64,000 nucleotides of DNA. It comes from Bacillus sp. T33-2 (GTDB taxonomy: Bacteria > Bacillota > Bacilli > Bacillales > Cytobacillaceae). A program made the translations under genes and the position numbers. Numbering within the stretch: position 1 is the first letter of the stretch; the number at the start of each line of letters is the position of its first letter. Below, piece by piece: positions 16,587 through 24,758 of this stretch. Where the stretch lies: contig NZ_PGVB01000004.1 in the NCBI RefSeq assembly GCF_002860205.1, positions 62,001-126,000 on the forward strand, read 5' to 3'. The notes below the pieces were generated by a model, which searched no databases, was not told the DNA's origin, and saw only the letters and a list, made by a program, of their open reading frames with translations.

Positions 16587-19500
16587 GTGAATTTCATCAT
16601 CAAGAGAAAGTGGTTTGTCATCGTTGTCTGGATTGCGGTTGTCGCCGGGTTATTCATGGCAGCTCCGAACATGGCGGAACTCGTCCGTGAAAAAGGCCAG
16701 ATTAATGTGCCTGAAGGCTATTCATCGACCTTGGCCGACGAGATTATGGAAGACGTGCAGAAACAGGAAGGCGGCGGTGATGAATCACAGGTAGCCCTTG
16801 TGTTCCACGAAGATAAAAAGCTCACTGCATCACATATTGAGGAAGCCGAAAAAGCAATCCGAAAGCTGGAGGAAAAGAAAGAAAGCCTCGGAATTACAGA
16901 AATCCTTACCCATTTTAATGATGAAGCCTTAAGGGACCAGCTTGTCTCTGATAACGGAAAATCGATTCTGGCGTCCGTCACCATCAACTGGAACGGCCGG
17001 GAGCCAGGCGACGTAAGCAAAGCTTTATATGATGCGATTGAAGACGTCAACGTTGATCATTACTACACAAGTAATTGGATGATCAATGAAGATTTGGTCA
17101 CAAGCTCCCAGGAAGGGCTGAAAAAAACAGAGGGCATAACTGTTGTCTTCATTTTGATCGTTCTGCTGCTGGTGTTCAGGTCAGTTGTTGCCCCCATCAT
17201 CCCATTGTTGACAGTAGGCTTTACCTACCTGGCATCGCAATCAATCGTCGCTATGCTGGTGGATAAATTCGACTTCCCGATCTCAACATATACGCAAATT
17301 TTCCTTGTTGCCGTATTATTTGGGATTGGCACGGACTATTGCATTTTACTGCTCAGCAGGTTTAAAGAGGAGCTGTTCGAAAGAGAGAGTGTGGCAGAAG
17401 CCATCGTGGAAACGTACCGGAATGCCGGGCGCACTGTATTTTTCAGCGGTGTCGCTGTCATGATTGGCTTTGCAGCGATAGGATTCTCGCAGTTCATCCT
17501 CTACCAGTCTGCAGCGGCAGTTGCCGTAGGGGTTGCCGTTCTGCTCGTTGCGCTGTTCACAATTGTGCCATTCTTTATGGCAGCTATGGGCAATAAATTA
17601 TTCTGGCCATCCAAAAGTTCTGCTGAACATGGTGAAAGCAAGCTGTGGGGGACAGTCGGCAAATTCTCACTGGCACGCCCATTCCTTGCTTTGCTCATTG
17701 TCGCAGCCGTCTGTGTGCCGTTTTTGGCGAATTATGACGGTGATTTATCCTACAACTCGTTAGAGGAAATCGGTGGGGATGTCCCTTCCATCAAGGCCTT
17801 CAATGCGATTGCCGATGGCTTTGGCCCTGGTGAAGCGATGCCGACACAGGTGGTGCTGAAAAACGATGACAGGCTTGATACGGCTGAATATATCGAAATA
17901 GCAGAGGGAATCAGCCAGGAGCTTGACAAGATAGATTCAGTAGAAACTGTCCGCTCTGTGACGCGGCCTACAGGGGAACCGATAGAGGAACTGTTTGTGG
18001 CTAAACAGGCGGAAAGCCTGGAGGAAGGACTTGGACAGGGAAAAGACGGTATTGATCAAATCAGTGCCGGACTCGAGGAAGCCGGGAGTGAACTGGCCAA
18101 GTCAGAGCCAGAGCTTGCCAGTGCCCAAAAAGGAATCAATGAGTTGATTGCCGGCACAAATGGAATCCAATCAGGCTTAGGTGAAATTCAGGAAAATCTG
18201 AAGAAAATTGAGGATGGAATCCGCCAAGGATCGGCAGGGTCGGACCAATTGAAAGCAGGATTGGGAGAAGCGAAAGCTGGAGCGGTAGAATTACAGGCAG
18301 CATATAGGGAAATCCTTGATGGATACAAATTCATGCAAGGAAAACTGGCCGAGCTGGATAAAGGTTACCAACAGGTTGGAGGTGGCTTGGGGCAGTTATC
18401 GGGGGCAATTGCCCAAATACAGAATGATCACTTCCTTTATTTAGAAGGGAAATATGCTGGCCTCGCGAATGAGCAGGCTTACCAAGGCATTAAAGGTACT
18501 GTCCAATCGTTGCAGCAGGAATTGCCTAAATTGTCAGTAGCGGTAAATGAACTGAACACAGGCCTTGCCGAAATCAGCGGGGGAATGGCCCAGGCAAATG
18601 CCGGCTTTGAAACGGCGATGGGCGGCCAGGGTGAATTGGCCGCAGGACTTGAGCAGCTTATCGACGGCATCGAAGCCCAGCAAGCCGGTTTGGAACAGCT
18701 TGCTGATGGCCAGGGGCAAATTGTAAACAATGTCCCACGACTGGAGGATGGACTTGCCGGTATCAATGGCGGCCAGCAGCAGTTGCTTACAGGATTCGGT
18801 CAACTGGGCGGGCAGTTGAATCAATTGACCGGCGGTCTGAACGAGAGTGCGAAAGGATTGGGCCAAGTATCTGACGGGATTGGAGCTGCCCAGGACTATT
18901 TATCCGGACTTTCTGGAACAAAATCTGCCGGTGGCTTCTATCTGCCTGAAGATGTATTGGAAAGCAAAGACTTTGAACAGGCGCTTGACGTGTATATGTC
19001 CGATGACCGCAAAACGATGACAATGGATGTCATATTTAATGAGAATCCATATTCCAATGAAGCAATCGGCCAGGTCGACGAAATCAAGGAGGCTGTTGAA
19101 CGGGCGACCAAGGACACAAAGCTTGAGAACGCTACTGTAGCCGTTGGCGGGATTACAAGTGTCAACGCCGATCTGGACACGATGTCAGGGCAGGATTATT
19201 CCCGCACAGTGATCCTGATGCTTGCAGGGATCTCAATCATTCTCGTTTTCTTGTTCCGCTCTATCATTATGCCAATCTATCTGATTGGGTCATTGATTTT
19301 GACTTATTACACATCAATGGCAATAAATGAGGTCATTTTCATTGATATCCTCGGTTATTCCGGCATTAGCTGGGCAGTCCCATTCTTTGCGTTTGTCATA
19401 CTGGTCGCGCTTGGTGTTGACTACAGCATTTTCCTCATGGACCGGTTCAATGAATTTAAAGATCTGTCTGTAGCTGATGCCATGCTGCTCGCGATGAAAA

Positions 19501-19715
19501 AGATGGGCACAGTCATCATTTCGGCCGTCGTTATCCTTGGAGGGACATTTGCGGCAATGATGCCGTCCGGAATGCTGTCATTGCTGCAGATTGCCTCAAT
19601 CATTTTGGTCGGCTTGCTGCTGTACGCCTTTATCATGCTCCCACTGTTTGTGCCGGTCATGGTCAAGAATTTCGGCCAGGCAAATTGGTGGCCATTTAAA
19701 CGGGAAGAGGCCTAG
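16587..19715 (+). CDS. MMPL/RND-family exporter (YdgH-like)
   Basis: Large membrane protein of 1042 residues with two sets of six membrane helices (about 8-30 plus 175-370, and about 870-1030). RND proton-relay-like motifs are GIGTDYCILLLSRFKEE in the first half and ALGVDYSIFLMDRFNEF in the second. The second extracytoplasmic loop (about 470-800) is unusually long and built from repeated heptad-like units of the form GLxQLxxG, predicting a long coiled coil like that of Gram-positive YhgE/MMPL proteins. GTG start behind GGAGG that overlaps the marR stop. Probably exports a lipid-like or toxic compound. Confidence 0.9.
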   Translation: MNFIIKRKWFVIVVWIAVVAGLFMAAPNMAELVREKGQINVPEGYSSTLADEIMEDVQKQEGGGDESQVALVFHEDKKLTASHIEEAEKAIRKLEEKKESLGITEILTHFNDEALRDQLVSDNGKSILASVTINWNGREPGDVSKALYDAIEDVNVDHYYTSNWMINEDLVTSSQEGLKKTEGITVVFILIVLLLVFRSVVAPIIPLLTVGFTYLASQSIVAMLVDKFDFPISTYTQIFLVAVLFGIGTDYCILLLSRFKEELFERESVAEAIVETYRNAGRTVFFSGVAVMIGFAAIGFSQFILYQSAAAVAVGVAVLLVALFTIVPFFMAAMGNKLFWPSKSSAEHGESKLWGTVGKFSLARPFLALLIVAAVCVPFLANYDGDLSYNSLEEIGGDVPSIKAFNAIADGFGPGEAMPTQVVLKNDDRLDTAEYIEIAEGISQELDKIDSVETVRSVTRPTGEPIEELFVAKQAESLEEGLGQGKDGIDQISAGLEEAGSELAKSEPELASAQKGINELIAGTNGIQSGLGEIQENLKKIEDGIRQGSAGSDQLKAGLGEAKAGAVELQAAYREILDGYKFMQGKLAELDKGYQQVGGGLGQLSGAIAQIQNDHFLYLEGKYAGLANEQAYQGIKGTVQSLQQELPKLSVAVNELNTGLAEISGGMAQANAGFETAMGGQGELAAGLEQLIDGIEAQQAGLEQLADGQGQIVNNVPRLEDGLAGINGGQQQLLTGFGQLGGQLNQLTGGLNESAKGLGQVSDGIGAAQDYLSGLSGTKSAGGFYLPEDVLESKDFEQALDVYMSDDRKTMTMDVIFNENPYSNEAIGQVDEIKEAVERATKDTKLENATVAVGGITSVNADLDTMSGQDYSRTVILMLAGISIILVFLFRSIIMPIYLIGSLILTYYTSMAINEVIFIDILGYSGISWAVPFFAFVILVALGVDYSIFLMDRFNEFKDLSVADAMLLAMKKMGTVIISAVVILGGTFAAMMPSGMLSLLQIASIILVGLLLYAFIMLPLFVPVMVKNFGQANWWPFKREEA

Positions 19716-19762
19716 ACCATATTAATGCTTGAGATCGCCGGACATTTCGCTGCCAATAGAAC

Positions 19763-19797
19763 TTTAGTACTACAATAATACCCCTTACGGTGAATAG
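19763..19797. promoter_or_regulatory. Candidate response-regulator site 1 (NarL-like heptamers)
   Basis: Contains TTAGTACTAC, then TACCCCT (19779-19785, fits the NarL heptamer TACYNMT) and GAATAG. The arrangement TTAGTACT ... ACCCCTTAnnnnGAATAG recurs in front of the first protease gene (22661-22702). It lies 300 bp before the histidine kinase gene, with a terminator in between. Confidence 0.4.
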
Positions 19798-19854
19798 AAA
19801 TTGTGGCACGCTTCTGTAATAATGAAATTAAACTAAACCTTGAAAAAGGTTTGG

Positions 19855-19903
19855 CCCAGCATTGGTTAGTGGCTTGCCATTCGACCAGTGTCTGGGTTTT
19901 TTT
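19855..19903 (+). terminator. Terminator or attenuator between the exporter and kinase genes
   Basis: Imperfect stem CCCAGCATTGG (19855-19865) with CCAGTGTCTGGG (19885-19896), followed by seven T. It either ends the exporter mRNA or attenuates transcription that starts near the site at 19763. No gene is seen in 19716-20099. Confidence 0.65.
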
Positions 19904-20099
19904 ATTTGGAAAAGGGTTGAAGGAATAGTGTGTTAGTACTTTTGTAAATGAATACGGTCCGCTCCCCCTTGCTTCCGGTGTTCCTGCCAGGCCACATGCC
20001 ATTTTATTGAAAGGATTGGCGGTTTGTTTTATTTGTTTTTTTAATGAATAACCGATAAAATCAAATAACAGAAAATTCAATAAAAGGGGGTTCCAGCCG

Positions 20100-21959
20100 T
20101 TGGATCATACATTATTTTTGAAAAGAGAAAGGTATTCCAGGCTTTTTCTTTCACTTATTACTCTGCTTGGCTGGAGCGTTATATTATTTTCATTTATGGG
20201 TTTTCAAAAAGTAGCCGATCCGGTTGTATTAGCGCTTCTAATTGCGTTCTTGTTTATCAGTGAATACTACCCGATACCTGTTTGGAGAGGGTTTACAACC
20301 ATTACCTTTCCGCTTGTGTTTATAATTTACCTTTTACACGGACTCGCCTGGACGGCGCTTGTATATGGAGGGGTAGTCCTTTTCGTCAACGTGCTACAGC
20401 GCCGGGCGTTGAGGATTATCCTGTTCAATCCCGCACAGCTGGTATTAAGCTTTTATACAGCTACCCTTATCAAAAACCTTTTGCACCCATTCATAACTGC
20501 ATTGACGGAAAATGTGGTCGTTCAAGGAATCACCGAGTATGTTCTGGTCCTTGGCTTCTTTTTTATCATTAATAACGGAATCGTTGACCTGGTACTCATG
20601 ATCCGGCCGCAGCCGTATTCTTTAAAAATGTGGAAGCAGAAGACAATGACCGAGCTCAACAATGCCGGTGTTTCTCTCGTGTACGGAATGCTCCTTTATT
20701 TGCTTGGAAGCCAAAACCGCGGGCAAATTGATGTGTTTTCCTACTTTTTCTTCTTTTCGCCTCTGGTCGGATTGGCGCTGTTGAGTTCATCGATCGCCCG
20801 ATTGCAAAAAGAAAAGAAACGGCTCAAGCTGCTTTTTTCGATTACAACAGAATTAAACCAGATGCTGCCTGATGAGGAGTGGCTTTCCACGATCAAAAAG
20901 AGCTTTAATGAGTTCATCAATGTCGAGGCAAGCATATTATGGATAAAAGAGGATGGCGTATGGCTGCGTCGCTTTGATGATGGCCAGACCAAAAAAGAAT
21001 GTGAATTGTCACCCGAAACATTTGAAAAATTTTCTGAAATAAAAATCCCGATCATTTATAATGACCGCAAAAAAGATTCAGGAATTGCTGCTTCGTGTTT
21101 TGATGAAGAGCTGAAATCTTTTATCTATTCTCCACTTGTTATTGAAAATGAAACCGTGGGCATGTTCATTGTCGCAAGGAGCAGGACAAAAAGCTTTGAG
21201 GATGATGATGTGCGTTCCATTGCCACACTGGCAAACCAGATGGCAGTCGTCATAAAGACAAGAATGCTGTTCTCTGAAAAAGAAAAACGGGTCATCCTTG
21301 AGGAGCGCAACCGGATTGCCAGGGACATCCATGATGGTGTGGCCCAGACTCTGGCAGGGGCGGTAATGAAGCTTGAAACAGCCGGGAAAAAATTCACAAA
21401 AAATCCCGACGAGACAATTAAGCTTGTTGATGAGAGCGTTGCGCGGCTTCGCCAAAGTTTGAAGGAGGTCCGGGAATCGATCTATGCTTTGCGTCCGTAT
21501 CCAACTGAACGGGTTGGGCTGACAACCGCCATCTCCACCAAGATCGATTCGATTTCAAAGGAATACGGGCTGGACATTGAACTGGAAGTAAGGGGAGCCG
21601 GGTTCTCTTTTAGCCCGATGGTCGAGAAGGTTCTGTTCGATACATTCCAGGAGAGCCTGCAAAACATTATTAAGCACGCAAACGCAACGAAGGTGGATGT
21701 TCTGTTAAGCAACCAAACGGAGCATATTTTAATGAAAATAAAGGATGACGGAGAAGGGTTCTCGCTTTTCCAGGCAATGCTGAAAGCGCGGAACCAGCCG
21801 CATTTCGGGATTTTGCAAATGAACGATGCTGCTGACAAAATCAATGCCTCGCTGCAAATCGACAGCAAGGAAGGAGCAGGAACAGAAGTAACGATCACGG
21901 TGCCGAAAATGGGCCTTGAAGGGGGAAATATTGTTGATCAGACTCATGCTAGTGGATGA
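20100..21959 (+). CDS. NarL-type sensor histidine kinase with membrane and GAF domains
   Basis: 619 residues. Seven or so hydrophobic segments fill residues 12-230, a GAF-type domain follows (about 245-390), then the HisKA_3 dimerisation domain with phospho-acceptor H411 in [10 protein letters not shown] and a HATPase_c domain (about 505-605) with [19 protein letters not shown] and DDGEGF. This is the DegS/NarX/LiaS class that pairs with LuxR-type regulators, and such a gene follows with an overlap of about 25 bp. TTG start behind AGGGGG. The membrane part is not a family I can name; the signal is unknown. Two secreted proteases downstream are likely targets. Confidence 0.88.
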   Translation: MDHTLFLKRERYSRLFLSLITLLGWSVILFSFMGFQKVADPVVLALLIAFLFISEYYPIPVWRGFTTITFPLVFIIYLLHGLAWTALVYGGVVLFVNVLQRRALRIILFNPAQLVLSFYTATLIKNLLHPFITALTENVVVQGITEYVLVLGFFFIINNGIVDLVLMIRPQPYSLKMWKQKTMTELNNAGVSLVYGMLLYLLGSQNRGQIDVFSYFFFFSPLVGLALLSSSIARLQKEKKRLKLLFSITTELNQMLPDEEWLSTIKKSFNEFINVEASILWIKEDGVWLRRFDDGQTKKECELSPETFEKFSEIKIPIIYNDRKKDSGIAASCFDEELKSFIYSPLVIENETVGMFIVARSRTKSFEDDDVRSIATLANQMAVVIKTRMLFSEKEKRVILEERNRIARDIHDGVAQTLAGAVMKLETAGKKFTKNPDETIKLVDESVARLRQSLKEVRESIYALRPYPTERVGLTTAISTKIDSISKEYGLDIELEVRGAGFSFSPMVEKVLFDTFQESLQNIIKHANATKVDVLLSNQTEHILMKIKDDGEGFSLFQAMLKARNQPHFGILQMNDAADKINASLQIDSKEGAGTEVTITVPKMGLEGGNIVDQTHASG

Positions 21960-22581
21960 CCATGCCGTCCTGAGGGACGGCTTGAAAAATATATTGGAAA
22001 CAGAAGAAGATATCCATGTCGTTGGCGAAGCGGTTTCCGGGGAAGATGCCCTGTTGAAAGTCAAGCAGTGCCAGCCTGACATGATCCTGATGGATATCAA
22101 TATGCCGGTGAAAAACGGTGTTGAAGTGACCGGTATTTTAAAGAAGCTTTACCCTGACATAAAAATCCTTGTCCTGACGATGCACAGCCATGAAGAATAC
22201 TTCATGTCGGCGATCCGTGAAGGGGCGGACGGCTATTTATTAAAGGATGCACCGTCTGACCAGGTGGTCGCAGCGATAAGGGCTGTTGCCCGCGGCGAGT
22301 CTGTCATCCACCCTTCCATGACGAGGAAACTGCTTGCCTTTCACCAGCAAAAACAAACAGAGCAGGAGGATAGCACGCTGACCGATCGTGAAAAAGAAGT
22401 CCTTCTTTGCCTGGTCGAAGGCTTAACCAATAAAGAAATTGCCGGGCGTTTGTACATCAGTGATAAAACGGTCAAAATCCATGTAAGCAAAATTTTTAAA
22501 AAGCTGAATGTAAAAAGCAGGTCACAAGTTGTCATTTATGCGGTCCAGAACCAGCTTGTGCCAATTCCGCCGGGCTCCTGA
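21934..22581 (+). CDS. LuxR/NarL-family response regulator
   Basis: 215 residues: receiver domain with acidic pair D8/D9, phosphorylation site D54 (LMDINMP), switch Thr in VLTMHS and Lys in YLLKDA; then a LuxR-type helix-turn-helix (about 145-205) with [20 protein letters not shown] and the recognition helix [16 protein letters not shown]. The start is TTG 21934 or the TTG one codon earlier, both behind AAGGGGG inside the end of the kinase gene. Translational coupling with the kinase is likely. Candidate binding sites (TACTACT heptamers) lie near 19.77, 22.64 and 24.61 kb. Confidence 0.92.
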   Translation: MIRLMLVDDHAVLRDGLKNILETEEDIHVVGEAVSGEDALLKVKQCQPDMILMDINMPVKNGVEVTGILKKLYPDIKILVLTMHSHEEYFMSAIREGADGYLLKDAPSDQVVAAIRAVARGESVIHPSMTRKLLAFHQQKQTEQEDSTLTDREKEVLLCLVEGLTNKEIAGRLYISDKTVKIHVSKIFKKLNVKSRSQVVIYAVQNQLVPIPPGS

Positions 22582-22638
22582 AAAGGGGCCTGTTTTTATT
22601 TTTCCTGAAAAAGCGACTAATCCTCCCGAATCCAATCC

Positions 22639-22654
22639 TACTACTTAAGTAGTA
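22639..22654. promoter_or_regulatory. 7-2-7 inverted heptamer, candidate site for the NarL-type regulator
   Basis: TACTACT-TA-AGTAGTA is a perfect inverted repeat of two heptamers that both fit the NarL consensus TACYNMT, spaced by 2 bp exactly as in classical NarL 7-2-7 sites. It lies between the regulator gene and the first protease gene. A single copy TACTACTTA occurs at 24609-24617 before the second protease. Confidence 0.6.
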
Positions 22655-22660
22655 AAAAAG

Positions 22661-22702
22661 TTAGTACTGTGGATACGTTATTTTACCCCTTATGCAGAAT
22701 AG
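22661..22702 (+). promoter_or_regulatory. Conserved promoter-region element before protease 1
   Basis: TTAGTACT followed 16 nt later by ACCCCTTATGCAGAATAG. The second half is shared with 19780-19797 (ACCCCTTACGGTGAATAG) and, more loosely, with 24668-24684 (TATTACCTTTGTGGAATAG region). It is about 55 bp from the protease start and may be an activated promoter of the two-component system. Confidence 0.45.
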
Positions 22703-22757
22703 CTGTTCCGTGTAAAACGTGAGAGAATACAAGAAAACTGGAATAGGAGTTGAAACT

Positions 22758-24197
22758 ATGAAGCTGAAAGCTGCATTATTGTCGTTTTTGCTTTTTACGG
22801 CCACCATTTTTACTGCAGTTTTGCCAGGTGCTTCAACAAAAGCAGTTGAGGCGAACAGGACGGTCATTGACTCCAGATTAACGAAGGAACTGCTCTCAGC
22901 TGCCGGGCCTGTTGAGGTTCTGATTACATTCAAACATGGAGAAGGGGTTTCTTCTCATGACCTCAACCTATTAAGATCGGCCGGTATCACTGCAGGGATT
23001 GGATTGAAGAGCCTGCCGATTGCCGGAGCGCTCGCAACCAAATCACAAATCGAAAAGCTGGCACAGAACGATGAAATCCTTTCAATCTACATAAATAAAA
23101 AGCTGCAATATGACAACGCGGCGGCCACAGACCTGACAGGTGTTGACAAGGTCCGCACCCATGACACAATGAGAAAAATGAACGGCGGCCTGCCTGTGTC
23201 AGGCAAGGGAATCGGCGTTGTCATTAATGACAGCGGCGTTGATGGAACCCACAAAGATCTGCAATATGGCAGCCATCTTGTCCAGAATGTCCTTGGTTCG
23301 ACGAATCTTCATGCAATCGACACGCTGCTGCCGATCACATATGTTGAAGGTATTCCAAACACCGATAATAATTCCGGGCACGGAACTCATGTTGCCGGGA
23401 TTGTCGGCGGAACAGGCGCCATGTCGGGCGGCAAATATGAAGGGGTGGCACCAGGCGCGAAATTAATTGGCTACGGATCAGGTGCCGGGCTTGCGATGCT
23501 TGATACACTTGGCGGGTTTGATTATGCACTCACCCACCAAAAAATGTACAACATCAGGGTCATTACGAATTCCTGGGGCGATACTAGTGATGCGGGAACA
23601 GACTTTGATCCGTTCAACCCGATCAACTTAGCCACCAAGAAGCTGTATGACCGCGGAATTGTCACTGTGTTCTCTGCCGGCAACTCCGGTCCGGAAGCCT
23701 CCACGATTTCAGGCAACTATAAAAAAGCTCCATGGATCGTCGCTGTGGCCGCAGGCGATAAATCTGGCAAACTTGCAGACTTTTCGTCACGCGGCGTGAA
23801 GGGCAAAGGCGGAACTGTATCGGTGGATGGAGAATCTTGGACTTGGGAAGACCGCCCGACTGTCACTTCCCCGGGCGTCGATATTATTTCAACACGCGTG
23901 CTGTCGCCAATCCCGCTGCTCGGTGCAACAGATGACGCCCAGTATATTGAACTAGGACATCTGCCTTACTATACAACGATGAGCGGTACGTCAATGGCCG
24001 CCCCTCACGTTGCCGGGATTATTGCACTAATGCTTGAAGCCAATCCGCTTCTATCACCCAAGGAGATAAAAGAAATCCTCCAAACGACTGCTACGCCAAT
24101 GGCGGGGCATGAAGCGTGGGAAGTGGGCGCCGGCTATGTAAATGCGTATAAATCAGTAGATTTGGCATTCAAAAAACGTACAGCCCTGAAAAGGTAA
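22758..24197 (+). CDS. Secreted subtilisin-like serine protease (S8)
   Basis: 479 residues. Signal peptide (1-30, cleavage probably near AVEA), a propeptide of about 95 residues (inhibitor I9-like, VEVLITFKHG...ATKSQIEKLAQND), then the catalytic domain with D158 (NDSGVDGTH), H208 (SGHGTHVAG), oxyanion N309 (SAGNSGP) and S412 (SGTSMAAPHVAG). No extra C-terminal domain, so it is released into the medium. I start at ATG 22758 behind TAGGAG. The second protease gene, 560 bp downstream, is a close paralog. Both probably belong to the regulon of the adjacent two-component system. Confidence 0.93.
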   Translation: MKLKAALLSFLLFTATIFTAVLPGASTKAVEANRTVIDSRLTKELLSAAGPVEVLITFKHGEGVSSHDLNLLRSAGITAGIGLKSLPIAGALATKSQIEKLAQNDEILSIYINKKLQYDNAAATDLTGVDKVRTHDTMRKMNGGLPVSGKGIGVVINDSGVDGTHKDLQYGSHLVQNVLGSTNLHAIDTLLPITYVEGIPNTDNNSGHGTHVAGIVGGTGAMSGGKYEGVAPGAKLIGYGSGAGLAMLDTLGGFDYALTHQKMYNIRVITNSWGDTSDAGTDFDPFNPINLATKKLYDRGIVTVFSAGNSGPEASTISGNYKKAPWIVAVAAGDKSGKLADFSSRGVKGKGGTVSVDGESWTWEDRPTVTSPGVDIISTRVLSPIPLLGATDDAQYIELGHLPYYTTMSGTSMAAPHVAGIIALMLEANPLLSPKEIKEILQTTATPMAGHEAWEVGAGYVNAYKSVDLAFKKRTALKR

Positions 24198-24298
24198 AAT
24201 AGATACTGGTGGAGCAGCTGATAAATATTAGCCATAAAGCGCGTCTTCCTAGTTAAAATTGAAATTTATCACCCACGATGTTCAACTGTTGATGTTTA

Positions 24299-24494
24299 TT
24301 AGCCAGATTTTTAATTTATTAGCCACAATTCACATTTTATTAGCCTAAATGACTGCTTTATTAGCCGGGATGTTCAGCTTTTGTTTAGCTGCTAATACTT
24401 ATTAGCCGGATTGATCGTCTTATTAGCTAGATTTTAAATTTATTAGCCACAATTCACATTTTATTAGCCTAAATGACTGCTTTATTAGCCAGAA
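24299..24494 (+). repeat. Array of 20-21 nt units with TTTATTAGCC core
   Basis: The word TTAGCC (once TTAGCT) starts at 24299, 24319, 24340, 24361, 24402, 24423, 24443, 24464 and 24485: steps of 20 or 21 nt, with one double step of 41. Each core TTTATTAGCC is followed by about 11 variable bases. The 52-nt block at 24315-24366 is repeated exactly at 24439-24490. The array lies between the protease 1 stop and its terminator at 24573, so it should be transcribed in the 3' untranslated part. The same core, inverted, occurs at 51.87-52.04 kb. Confidence 0.9.
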
Positions 24495-24572
24495 GCACGA
24501 ATGCGCAACTCAAAGTAACTGATCGGAGATTTACTCCATAAAATTTCAAAATTACTATCGTTTCCGCCATCG

Positions 24573-24602
24573 GCCTGGGAAAATCCCAGGCTGATTTTTT
24601 TC
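24573..24602 (+). terminator. Terminator of the protease 1 transcript
   Basis: Perfect stem GCCTGGGA / TCCCAGGC with an AAA loop (24573-24591), followed by TGATTTTTTT. It lies about 375 bp after the stop codon because the repeat array intervenes. Confidence 0.85.
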
Positions 24603-24608
24603 CATTAA

Positions 24609-24684
24609 TACTACTTATATATAACTTTTGTACGATAAAAGAATACATCTTCCGACACTACATTTTATTACCTTTGTGGAATAG
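24609..24684 (+). promoter_or_regulatory. Candidate regulator sites before protease 2
   Basis: TACTACTTA at 24609-24617 repeats one half of the 7-2-7 site before protease 1, and TATTACCTTTGTGGAATAG ends at 24684 and resembles the ACCCCTTAnnnnGAATAG element. The protease 2 start is 75 bp further. Confidence 0.4.
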
Positions 24685-24758
24685 TAGTTTTTCCTTCTTT
24701 TTAACATAATTAAGTTAGGAACTTTTAAAATATTTTCCCGTGGAGAGGAGAATTTAAA

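Noticed and set aside
24299-24494. Possible CRISPR array
   Set aside because: Cores are only 10 nt and fillers 11 nt, far below CRISPR sizes; fillers are partly repeated and AT-rich, and no cas gene is near.
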